Below are positions 40,334 through 49,592 of a stretch of DNA of 49,592 nt, piece after piece. The position numbers were made by a program, and so were the translations under genes. The stretch is from Acytostelium subglobosum LB1 (lineage: Eukaryota; Evosea; Eumycetozoa; Acytosteliales; Acytosteliaceae), in the NCBI RefSeq assembly GCF_000787575.1, contig NW_012236490.1, positions 1 to 49,592 of the forward strand, in the 5' to 3' direction. Numbering within the stretch: position 1 is the first letter of the stretch; every line of letters starts with the position of its first letter. The notes under the pieces were generated by a model. That model ran no database searches, was not told where the DNA came from, and saw only the letters and a list, made by a program, of their open reading frames with translations.

Positions 40334-42361
40334 ATGGTCGACCATCTTGACATTGATTCAGAAGCAAATGATAATCGTTTGATACTACCCCAACATGTTG
40401 GTCAAGACGACGAAGAGGAGGAGGAGGAGGAAGATGAAAGGGCAATGATCATAGGTAGTACTCAATCATTACATTCCAACAGATCATTATCATTATCATT
40501 ACATGATAGTGGTGGAGCAGGCACCAAGGATGACCATGACCATGACCATGACCACAATGACAACATGTCCAAGGATAGTGGTAGTGGGGGTGGGGAGGGT
40601 GACGGCGCAACCCTGGAAATACATACTACGACCGAACAACCGGCAAAGTCTACGCCTTTGCCATGGCGCAAACTGTCTGGACCTTACGTGTTGCTGATCT
40701 GCGAGGCAATAGGCAGCACATCTTTGTACAGCTACATTGGATTCATGATCTTGCACTTTGGCATCACGACCGATCAGACCAAGGTCGGCTACTATGCCGG
40801 CTTCATCGCATCATCCTTCTCACTGGCACAGTTCCTCAGCAGCTTCTTCTGGGGCAAGATGAGTGATCACTATGGCCGCAAGCCTATATTGCTCATTGGA
40901 TCGACTGGCTCAATCATCTCGGTGTTGGCCGTGGGCCTCAGCGCCAACCTGCCCATGCTGATCCTAGCGCGTACAATCAATGGTGTGCTCAACGGAAATA
41001 TTGGCGTGGTCAAGACTTATATTGGCGAGATCACTGACAAGACTAATCAGATCGAGGCATTTGGATACATCGGCCTGACTTGGGGATTTGGAAGTATCAT
41101 TGGTCCGATGCTTGGTGGAGTCCTGAGTGAGCCCGCCAAGAACATGCCTGCATTGTTTGGAAATAATGTGTTCTTTGGAAAGATGTTTCCATTCCTGCTG
41201 CCCAACCTGCTCATTGCTGTGCTCACTTCAATCGGACTCGTATTTGTCTACTTCTTCATGAATGAGACATTGCGACCCGCGAGTGGCACTATCATTGCTC
41301 GTTCAGAACCAGCCTTCAACACCAACATGGTTGGTGAGGAGGTCGAGGGCGAGGGCGAGGGTACTGATCACTCGAGATCCACCATCGAACTAGAGTTAAT
41401 CCCCCAAGAACGATCAATTAACAACCAAAACGATAGGTTGGGTGCGGTCATCGTGGGAGATGACTCGCGGGACGAGATGGACCATGATGACCTCCATGCC
41501 TCATTGCGATCGAATGGTCAAAGAATGAAGGATGGCTTCACAGCCCTCTCAGGAAAGCTCATATTCTGGAAGAAGGGTGATGGACCCAGCAGAGGAACCA
41601 CCGACGCCACAATCCAGACACGAAAGCGCTTCAAGTTGCCCATTGACACCAACTTATTCAAGGACAAACAGATCATGGAGACAACAATACTCTACTCAAT
41701 AGTCGGAATGATATTCACAATGTATGATGAAGCATTCCCTATTTGGGCCATCGCGCCAAAGGACGAAGGAGGCCTTACATTCCAGTCGCGAGACACTGGC
41801 ATCTGTGGTGCCATCGGTGGTGCCACGGTGATCCTTATCCAACTGTTTGTGATCAAGCCAATTGGACGCAAGTATGGCATCATCAAGGCGTTCCGCTTGG
41901 GATGTCTGACGGCCGCCCTCTCCTTCCTGACAATCCCCATTCTCAACTATGTTGTGCCCCAGGTGACCGACCCCGTCACATCTCACTGGGTCCTCTTCTG
42001 GACGGTGACCACGCTGTTCTTGGCCTTCAGGAACCTTGCCGGCCAGCTCGTGTTCACGCCCGTGATGACACTGATCAACAACGCGGCAACCTCTCGCAAG
42101 AAGGGCGCAGCCAACGGTCTGGGCCAATCGATGGTCGCGCTGTGTCGTGCCATCGCACCCACTGTGGCATCAGTCGCCGTCGCCTGGTCGCTAACGCCTG
42201 GCCACCCATTCCCCATCAACGAATGGTTCATCTTTTTGATCATGTCCTTACTATGTCTACCGCCAGCCATCTACACATGGTACCTGCCAACCTCTCTCAA
42301 TCAACCGATCGATGAGACAGGAGAAGAATCACTACTTCACACTGCAATGCTTATGGAGTAG
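40334..42361 (+). CDS. Major facilitator superfamily transporter
   Basis: 675 codons, single exon. Residues 1-112 are a cytoplasmic-type tail with acidic and (DH)n His/Asp repeats (DHDHDHDHND). The first transmembrane bundle starts at about residue 115 (GPYVLLICEAIGSTSLYSYIGFM). The MFS signature loop GKMSDHYGRKP is at 174-184 after helix 2. A long charged loop (about 315-440) separates the two six-helix halves, and the second half resumes at TTILYSIVGMIF. The sequence resembles ZIFL/Tpo1-like sugar/drug/metal-complex MFS proteins. The His/Asp-rich N-terminus could bind metal. The substrate is not determined by sequence. Confidence 0.85.
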   Translation: MVDHLDIDSEANDNRLILPQHVGQDDEEEEEEEDERAMIIGSTQSLHSNRSLSLSLHDSGGAGTKDDHDHDHDHNDNMSKDSGSGGGEGDGATLEIHTTTEQPAKSTPLPWRKLSGPYVLLICEAIGSTSLYSYIGFMILHFGITTDQTKVGYYAGFIASSFSLAQFLSSFFWGKMSDHYGRKPILLIGSTGSIISVLAVGLSANLPMLILARTINGVLNGNIGVVKTYIGEITDKTNQIEAFGYIGLTWGFGSIIGPMLGGVLSEPAKNMPALFGNNVFFGKMFPFLLPNLLIAVLTSIGLVFVYFFMNETLRPASGTIIARSEPAFNTNMVGEEVEGEGEGTDHSRSTIELELIPQERSINNQNDRLGAVIVGDDSRDEMDHDDLHASLRSNGQRMKDGFTALSGKLIFWKKGDGPSRGTTDATIQTRKRFKLPIDTNLFKDKQIMETTILYSIVGMIFTMYDEAFPIWAIAPKDEGGLTFQSRDTGICGAIGGATVILIQLFVIKPIGRKYGIIKAFRLGCLTAALSFLTIPILNYVVPQVTDPVTSHWVLFWTVTTLFLAFRNLAGQLVFTPVMTLINNAATSRKKGAANGLGQSMVALCRAIAPTVASVAVAWSLTPGHPFPINEWFIFLIMSLLCLPPAIYTWYLPTSLNQPIDETGEESLLHTAMLME

Positions 42362-42676
42362 TCCCCAGTCAGTCAGTCAGTCAATAAATATCATTCACTT
42401 GATAAGTGATTGAGTATCCTATAGATGTCGCTTGAGAGATTGATTATTGATTGCCTTGAGTGGAAGAATGTTGTTTGTGTATGTATATATAATATCGTTT
42501 ATGTTCAACATTTGTGTCCTGTTATCTGATTGATTGATGGCTGCTACTATCGTACGGCTAATCAATGATCGATGATGATGATGCTGTTACTGATGCTATT
42601 GCTGCTTTGTTGTTGCCTGTTGATGACAACTGAGACGATTAAGGGTCCGGGGTCGGGGGGGTCGGAAGTATTCGCT
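42362..42676. other. 3' intergenic, convergent genes
   Basis: Short repeats (CAGTCAGTCAGTCAGTC at 42367-42383; GATGATGATGATG near 42571) between two convergent genes. No coding feature. Confidence 0.5.
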
Positions 42677-43150
42677 TTAATAGTACATAACCTCATTCTC
42701 AGAGCTGATCTTCTTGAGCTTGAACACCTGTCCACAGTCCAAACAGATGCATGGTCTCTTGTGGGAGACCTTGTGGAAGACGAGGTCGTGCTCCTCACCC
42801 TCACCACCCTCACATCCAACAGTTCTGTTGTCAAAGATCGACTCTACAATAACTGGGGCCTTCAAAGTTCCGAAAGCTCCAGTGAGCATCTCATGACCAA
42901 AGTCCTCTGTTTATATTCAATAATGATGATGATATTAATTTATATGATATATATGGTTAGTTATTCTGATCTGATTGATTGATTGATCATTTGATCACAT
43001 CTTGATAATGATCATACCTCTCTTGATGGCTCTTCTGGTGGCGTTCAACTCGGAAGCGTCGAGCAATGAGTTGCTGGATGGCTTGTGGAAGAACTCCATC
43101 GAGTGAGTCGGAGTGAACATCTCCTTAATGTACTTGATAAACTTGGACAT
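42677..43150 (-). CDS. Cytochrome c oxidase subunit Vb-type (zinc-binding)
   Basis: Two exons (43150-43018 and 42906-42677) join in phase over a 111-nt intron (G|GTATGA...AACAG|AG), giving 120 residues. The C-terminal half has the COX Vb (COX4 in yeast) zinc fold: TGAFGTLKAPVIVES, then GCEGGEG, and the Cys pair in CICLDCGQVFKL. This nuclear-encoded subunit of complex IV acts at the mitochondrial inner membrane. The N-terminus (MSKFIKYIKEMFTPTHS) is short and basic, consistent with import. The length matches the compact dictyostelid form. No oddities were found. Confidence 0.85.
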
Positions 43151-43617
43151 TGTATATTTATATTATATCTGTAGTGCGTGTGTGATGATTGATGATGTTG
43201 TGAATGAATGAGTGAGTGAATTGTGAGAATGAGGTACCAGGAAGAGTAAGTGGTCGGGTGGTCTGTTTGATCACATTCATATTTATTTTTTTCAAAAGTG
43301 GGTTTCGTTACTTTGAATATCAACGAAGTTCATTTGAAATCATTTCTATTTCCTTGAGCTGAAATAAAATTAAATTTAAATGCCCGTGCATTTATTTACA
43401 CGAACGAGGTGATTCAAGCACTCGACACACATCCCCTACTTCAACATCAACAAAGAGATTATAACTATCTTAGGTATGTATGGAAAGATCACAAACATCA
43501 ATCAACACACACTTAATAATATAGTAATCTTATATATTCATGTGAACAAGTTCAGATCAGATCTAGATATTTGTTACTATTACCAAATCTAGTAATTTTG
43601 GGGTGAATATATATAGA
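43151..43617. other. Divergent promoter region
   Basis: 467 bp between divergently transcribed genes: AT-rich, with an ATCAATCAACACACAC-type tract at about 43498-43513 and AGATCAGATCTAGAT at 43554-43568. No ORF. Confidence 0.45.
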
Positions 43618-45670
43618 ATGACGATTGGTGCAGAGTTATCTTTACAGATTTTACAAGAGGTACATGGTGGTGCACCTATATCACAGGTGGCAAGGAAGTA
43701 TAATATCAATGAGACAACAATAAGGAGATGGGGCAAGAAACAGATGGATAGGCAATCTATTCAACAGAGAGCGGCGAGACAGGGTAGGAAGCGCAAGGTT
43801 GCCAGCGATATTGAAAACAATGTGTTGCAATGGCTGTCTGGCACAAGATCTCCATCCTCCGCATCCACACCCACCCAGCCATCTACACCCTCGCCTGTCG
43901 GCGCCACACCCGCCACAACAGCCACTGTCTCTCAATCCTCCACTCCTACTCCGTCATCCCCTGCCACTTCCACGACTACTTCCACGACTACCTCAACTAC
44001 CACAACTACCACTACCACTTCCACTACCACTACTACCGACACTGCCAATGCAACTTCCACTTCCATCTCCGATGACTCATTGGCTCAACATAACATTGAG
44101 GAGCAACAGCAAGTGGAGGAGGAGCAGCAGCCACGAGAACAAGAACAAGAGCAACAACAAACGATTGAACTTGGAGTAGGTGGAGATGACACAAGTCCTG
44201 GTATAATATTGTCAGAGCAATTGGATGAGCGAAATGGTGGTGATAACGCAGACAAAGATGGTCAAGATAATGATGTGATAATGACAACCTGCACGCCAGG
44301 CCAAGAACAAGTCCAATATCAAGTACAAGTCCAAGTCCTAGACCAATCACAACAACAACAACAAGATCAAGATATTACACAACAACCTATTATATTGCAA
44401 GATCCGAATGAACCAGAGGCGGATATGACTCTGCCGCCTCAAGAACAACAAGTGATCACACATCCACCCCCAGAGGTGACATCGGACACCATCCAGCAGT
44501 ATATCATACAGAACTTCAATGTACACTTGACGCCAGGCTACATATCACAGATGATGCGACGAAACAATATACTATTGTCACGTCGAGCAAAGAGCACGAG
44601 CACGAGCACGAGCACGAGCACCAGCACAAACGCCAACACAACAAACGCCAACACAAACACAATCACACCAAGACAACCAAGGAGGAAGAAGGCTAGAGGC
44701 TCAACAACATCAACCTCCAACGACACCAATAACAATGACTATCAAGCTGCAAACCAGGAAGATGGTGGCCATGCGGAGCAACTTGAAGTCGATAATGAAG
44801 TGCAACAGCATCATCAACACCACCAACTGGAGGTTCACACAACACATAATGTCGTTCAGGAAGAGGAGCAAGTTCAAGGACATATACATATTGATGTGGA
44901 TCAATCCCAAGAGCAAGATCAACAACAACAACATGTACATGTTGTAGTNACAGGATCAAGAACAAGAGCATCATCAACAAATAGAGCAACATGTGGATGT
45001 TCAAATGGAACAGCACATGGAGCAACAACATCAACATCAAGAGCATATGGAACAGCACATGGAGCAACAACAATATGATGCACAGGATCAACAACATCAA
45101 ACCAACCAACTGGAGGAGATTATTGAGGAGGTCCAGCCAATGCAACAACAACATCAACAACCACAACAACATCGTGTCAATCAACCATTTGTAACATTTA
45201 GATCCATGCCCTTCCAAACGATGCCATTCCAATCAGTCCACTCCACCATGCAGACAAGGCCACCAGCTGCCAATCAAGACGATATTACATCACAAGACCA
45301 GTATGATGCTATCATCAACTCCCAACAACAAGACATCCAACAAGACATCCAACAACAAGATCTACAACATCAAGAACAATTACAAGAACACGAACAACTT
45401 CACCACCAACATCAAGAGCATCATCACCAAGTCCAAGACCAACATCAACATCAACAGGTATATGATGAGAACACTCATACATCAAACAACGAGACATTGA
45501 TGGATGAGCACCACCTTCATCAACATCATGAACAACACCAACATCAACATTCTTATGTGGATACCCAGGCCACCATCGATGTCCCCACCATTGTACATTT
45601 GCCAGACGTTAGCATCGCCATTGAGCATTCCTCAACGCCAAATACCAGAGATGATCAATCCTCAATGTAG
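43618..45670 (+). CDS. PolyQ protein with two helix-turn-helix regions
   Basis: ATG at 43618. Residues about 5-45 form an HTH of the transposase/pipsqueak type (LSLQILQEVHGG ... VARKYNINETTIRRWGKK), followed by a basic patch (RQGRKRKV). After Ser/Thr/Pro runs, residues about 290-328 are a second HTH-like unit (DTIQQYIIQNFNVHLTPGYISQMMRR), so the pair resembles a CENP-B/Tc5-type bipartite DNA-binding domain split by a linker. The remainder is Gln/His-rich. The frame changes at an ambiguous base (N at 44948). The following frame continues the same Gln/His composition to 45670, so a one-base sequence error, not a real frameshift, is likely. Probable nuclear DNA-binding protein, perhaps domesticated from a transposase. 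Confidence 0.7.
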
Positions 45671-45714
45671 ACAGCTTTGTTATCCAGCCCTGTCCATACC
45701 ATAAACCCAATCAG

Positions 45715-45972
45715 ATTTTGTGCAACTCAACCCTCGTGGAGATATCCTTCCCACAACAGGGTATCACTGAAGATGACTCCATTGAAACTAAACCAAACTC
45801 ATTGGTTCTCCCTCTTGAGGCTTCCAAATCAATCCAGCGCGTCAGACTTGCAAGGCATAATTACATGAGGAGCAGTAACGGCCAACTCATCCATGAGTTG
45901 GACCTGTTCAACCAAGAAGAGAGAAAGGCACATGATGATGGCGATGTCTGCAGGACTGATGGTGATGGATGA
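45715..45972 (+). CDS. Probable 3' exon of the helix-turn-helix gene
   Basis: It follows an acceptor-like CCCAATCAG. The frame encodes ILCNSTLVEISFPQQG ... RVRLARHNYMRSSNGQ and ELDLFNQEERKAHDD to a TGA, and has good protein character. The obvious donor (GTAGAC after codons for QSS at 45666) does not match in phase. Either another donor (such as GTTAGC near 45608) is used or there is another sequence error. Confidence 0.45.
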   Translation: MLCNSTLVEISFPQQGITEDDSIETKPNSLVLPLEASKSIQRVRLARHNYMRSSNGQLIHELDLFNQEERKAHDDGDVCRTDGDG

Positions 45973-46032
45973 CCAACACACTCACTAATAGGTGGTGGGG
46001 TTGAGGAGCTCCTCTCTATTTAATATAAACAT

Positions 46033-48710
46033 CTACAAGTGTATCAATGACCTCCTCTGTTGTGAGTCGGCAGCAGCGTGCTGTGAATAGATTCCGAAGC
46101 GTTGACTTTTGAGAAGGGTGTCGCCAGTGGCCTTGAAGTAGCGCTGCGAGTTGTAGCGACGTAGTTGTTTGTGGAAGGTGCGTCCAAGCTGAGGGGAGCC
46201 CTCGAGCAACGCATCCATCTTCATCCACTCGTGCCCCAGCACCTGGTCGGCCGTCAGTCGCTTGGCGGGGTCCGACTCGAGCATCTTGCCAACCAAATCC
46301 TTGGCCGAGTCCGATATGCTGTCCCACTCTGGCGACGCGAACTTTAGCTCATTCCTCATGATCAACGACATGATGATCATTGAGTTCTTGCCTTGGAATG
46401 GTGGATGTCCACACAATAGAATATACAATATGACGCCGCATGCCCATATGTCCACAGGATACGAGTATCCCTGTCGCTTGATCATCTCTGGTGCTGATGG
46501 TTGTGTGAGTACATGTTAGTTTATGGGATGGATGGGAATGATTCCTCGACAAATCGATCAATCAATCCATCACAGACATACCTTGGAACTCTGGCGTGCC
46601 ACAAACATCGACCAGTGCGCCCTTGTGGCAGAAGGATGCCAGGCCAAAGTCGATGATCTTGAGGATGGCAAACTCAGACTTGTCGTTGAACAGGATGTTC
46701 TCGGGCTTAAGGTCTCTATGTACAATGTTGTTCTGATGCAGGAATCCAACAGCCTTGATAATCTGTCTCAGTATATCACGTGCACTCCTCTCTGAATAGT
46801 TGGCTACGACCGCCGTCGCACTCGGATCAGCTGCATCACTACTGTTGCCTCCATCAATATTATCATAACTATCATCATTATTCTGTTTCTCTAGCTGGTA
46901 CAACAGTTCTCCACCGTCCAGACTACGCCAAGCGTACAAAGAGTTAGGTTAGTTAGTGTACGCAACGCAAGATCATTGATTGATTGATTGAATGAGTTGA
47001 TATACATACTACTCCATGACAATGTAATAGTAGGTGTCTGTTTCAAAGTGATCGACTAGTCCAATGATGTGTTGATGTGATAGGGAGTGAAGGATCTTGA
47101 CTTCGGTGTTGATGTCCAGCTCAGTATGTGCGGCAATCATCTGGACCAAGGACTTATCGATGACCTTCATTGCATAAAGTAAGTTGGTCTCCTTGTGTAT
47201 GCACAGATGTACGTCGCTAAATGTTCCACTATTCATCCAATCAATCAAAGTTAGTCACTACTTATCAATCAATCAATCAATCCAATCACACTTCCGATCA
47301 CTTACCTTCCAATCTTCTCCAGAAGAGTGTAGTTATGATGCTCCAACTTGTGTATCTCTACTGAGTTCCTTTGTGAACTGCCTGGTGATGGCATCGATGG
47401 CTCGTGAGGTGGGTACAACAAGTTGGTTTGATATCCATTGGATTGCTCCTCATCCGCCTCATATTGCTGTTGCTGTTGTTGTTTTTGCTCTTCCAATTGT
47501 GTAGCCATATAGTTCTTTGGTGGCAGGGGAGGTGGCTTGCGTCTAGGAGGTGGTGGCGGCTTATTGTTGGCGGCTGGTGCACTTTGTTGTTGTTGTTGTT
47601 GTTGTTGTTGCTCAGGTTCCTCAACCTGCGCAACTACATTATGTTGTTGTTGATGATGATGATTGTTGTTGTTGGTGACGGCAATGATTGGAATGTTTGT
47701 TACGATTGTCACTGGCTCGGCGTGTAGCTCTGGTGATGTTGGGGGTGGAGGTGGAGGAGGTTGTGCCTTATCCTTCTTATTGTTGTTGCTGCTACCGCTG
47801 CTGCTGCTGTTGTTGCCCTTCCTGTGTGTGATTGACTTGAAGAGCGAGTTGGCAGACTTGGACTTCCTGTTGTTGATCTTTGAGTCGTCCGATGCAGTTG
47901 GCTTGAATGTGGTGGTGGCGCCATCTTTTGTGGGGCGCTGGATGATGGTGAATGACTTGGAACGTGTTCGTGTGAGCACGGGACTGGCGCCGGCATCCTC
48001 GTCCTCCATGGACATTGATGCAAACGATGAATTAGTGCTTCCGACGCCGGACGACAGTGACACCAAAGAGTCCGACATGCTCCCATTCGTACTAAGATGA
48101 TCATCAATACTACTACTGCTGCTCATACTCATTGACTTTGAGTTGATCTTGCGTTGCATGAACCTTGGCTTGAGGCCATTGCTATGTTGTACTTGTTGTT
48201 GTTGTTGTTGCTTGGATGATGTTGATGTTGAGGAAGATGATGATGAGTTGTTCAAACTATTGTTATGCTTGGTGGTCGATGTTGAAGTTGTTGATGACGA
48301 TGATGATGTGATTGTGTTGTTGTCGCCATTAGTCGTTGTGAGTGGCAATGATGTGGTCAGCGCTGTGTTTGGCGTGGACGTTGTGGTAGTCGATGTCAAA
48401 ACTCCACCGCCGCCACTGCCGACATCCGCGGCGACATCATTATTGGCACCAGTCATGACTAGTGTAGTTCGCTTATCGTGATGTATAGTATGTCTCTTGT
48501 ATTTCCTACTCTCTTTTTCGCTCAATACATTGCTTGTCCTGTTCGTTTGATGATTGATTGATTGATTGATGTTAGACGGCAGACCGACCTGGTGAGAGAG
48601 TGAACCTGGACTAAGACCTACCTAATATTATTATTATTATTACTATTATTATTATTATTACTGCTGTTTATGTATTGTGAAGGGTCATCCTTGGACGCAT
48701 GCGCTCCCAT
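46033..48710 (-). CDS. CAMK-type Ser/Thr kinase, probably N-myristoylated
   Basis: Five exons, 48710-48622, 48538-47306, 47228-47010, 46922-46582 and 46493-46033, all GT-AG and phase-matched, give 780 residues. The start MGAHASKDD fits the MGxxxS/T N-myristoylation pattern, followed by an Asn run. Residues about 30-430 are Ser/Asn/Gln/Pro-rich linkers, including a PPPPPPP stretch and polyQ. The kinase domain is complete: glycine loop GSGTFSDV (440-447), Lys462 in [20 protein letters not shown] (582-589), DFG (605-607), CGTPEFQAPE, and subdomain XI Arg in [14 protein letters not shown]. The arrangement fits CaMK/CAMK-group kinases, but no clear calmodulin-binding helix is identifiable. An Asn/Asp/Ala-rich insert of about 40 residues lies in the hinge region before HRD. 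Membrane targeting is inferred. Confidence 0.85.
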
Positions 48711-49069
48711 GTCCACTGAATGATCGACGTAAAGATTGATTGATTGATGTTGATACTGCTGCTGTTGCAACGGTGATCGCGTTCCTTGTGATCTTGTGTA
48801 TATATTGAATGATGAATGAATATATGTATTATTACAATGTATGTATATGTTTATGTGTACAACTTTTGAATCAAAATGATCAGTTAGCCGGGTGATCGTT
48901 TGTGTGTGATTGAGTGAGTGTGTGAGTTTGTTTGATTGAAACGGTGTGGTAAGTGTGTGTGATTGATTGATTGGTGTGTGGTGTTGTGTGAATGACCAAG
49001 GTCGCAAATTGTATAGTTCTTAGTGGACCCCAGGTAGATGTCATTTGTTTCAAATTATTCTATTTATTA
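48711..49069. other. 5' flank of the kinase gene
   Basis: TGTG/TTGA-rich sequence upstream of the kinase and downstream of the next minus-strand gene. Minus-strand ORFs here are low-complexity. Confidence 0.5.
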
Positions 49070-49592
49070 TTAAATTTTGTTTTCAAGCAAATACTCTTGC
49101 AATTTGTCATTGTTAAGTGACTTTGAAGCAGCCACAATTATCACTCCCCACCAACGACGACCATGGTTGTCTTTGGTCACTGCTCTTATGCCCTTGTATC
49201 TCGGATCAATTGGGATCACAAGTATGTGTTGGTTAGACTTGGGGATGGCAATATGATCCATCTCATGTTGGTCAACTATGCCTTCCAAACAGTCCCTGGT
49301 AACATTGTTAGTTGACAGGCTCACCTCTACAGTATCCTTCTTATCACCAAGGACAGCTTGGACCACCTTAAAGTTGGCATAGGGAAAACAATAATGGATC
49401 TTGACAATACCAGGGCAACCAGTCACTCCAGAAAGATGGTGGAAGGGGTGGATGGTGAGAGAGGCAATTGATTGGGTGACCTCTGCCAATGGATCCATAT
49501 CATAATCATCATATATGTTCTCCTCACTCCTTCTGAACTTGAGAGGGGGTGACGCAGGGGTATCATCATCAATCACTAGAGCCGGTTGGGGG
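49070..49592 (-). CDS. Unrecognised protein, 5' end outside window
   Basis: An open frame to the window edge; at least 168 codons are visible. It has a Pro/Ser/Asp-rich start (DDDTPASPPLKFRRSEENIYDDYD), then a compact region with alternating hydrophobics (GIVKIHYCFPYANFKVVQAVLG, ILVIPIDPRYKGIRAV, RRWWGVIIVAAS). No low-complexity or transmembrane segments. No ATG is visible upstream of GTG 49576, so the N-terminus lies beyond the window. I do not recognise it; it could belong to a dictyostelid-specific or element-borne family. Confidence 0.5.
   Translation of the reverse strand, partial: PQPALVIDDDTPASPPLKFRRSEENIYDDYDMDPLAEVTQSIASLTIHPFHHLSGVTGCPGIVKIHYCFPYANFKVVQAVLGDKKDTVEVSLSTNNVTRDCLEGIVDQHEMDHIAIPKSNQHILVIPIDPRYKGIRAVTKDNHGRRWWGVIIVAASKSLNNDKLQEYLLENKI

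Overview
The window looks like nuclear DNA of a dictyostelid social amoeba. The evidence is F-box/FNIP-repeat genes, long Asn/Gln/Ser/Thr runs inside proteins, short GT-AG introns (about 70-120 nt, often built of TTGA/ATTC microrepeats), and dense mobile-element debris between compact housekeeping genes. The species cannot be fixed from the sequence. It is a draft assembly: two 100-N gaps (15466-15565, 26490-26589), each close to a suspicious homopolymer A tract, plus scattered single Ns, some of which break frames.

Positions 1-15640 are a mobile-element island. A perfect 74-bp inverted repeat with a G14/C14 run lies at its two ends. Inside is a second, larger inverted duplication (about 1.93-4.26 kb against 10.87-12.72 kb). 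Its arms carry, in different states of decay, an integrase-type HHCC zinc finger / polyQ / J-domain-like gene and a SAM + PD-(D/E)XK (Crinkler-like) nuclease gene. Between the arms lie a second J-like protein behind three 22-bp direct repeats, an inverted 545-bp piece of a SWIM-finger Mutator-like transposase, a five-exon transposase-like gene ending in an Ulp1/C48-type cysteine peptidase, and a second small Ulp1-like gene. An intact-looking F-box/FNIP gene and a small nuclear-looking protein close the island.

Positions 15.6-23.5 kb hold scrambled fragments of a secreted-protein family and short palindromic elements. They also hold the most unusual gene in the window: one uninterrupted 790-codon reading frame joining a Haspin-like kinase catalytic region to a SET-domain-like region. 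A frame-broken SET-domain pseudogene lies 2.3 kb away. Positions 23528-29459 are a complete, young Ty3/gypsy LTR retrotransposon: 296-bp LTRs differing at one base, a 5-bp target duplication GCAGG, and an extra third ORF. It is followed by the second copy of the SWIM transposase fragment and a third Ulp1-like gene.

From about 37.2 kb the DNA becomes ordinary gene-dense chromosome: a TPR + SGNH-hydrolase-like protein, an MFS transporter, a cytochrome c oxidase Vb-type subunit, a polyQ helix-turn-helix protein, a CAMK-type kinase with a probable N-myristoylation signal, and an unrecognised partial gene at the right edge. Between 32 and 37 kb lie degraded genes, including a frameshifted FNIP gene, and an AT-rich stretch without genes. 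I resolved intron/exon structures by hand from splice signals and reading phase. They have not been checked against transcripts.
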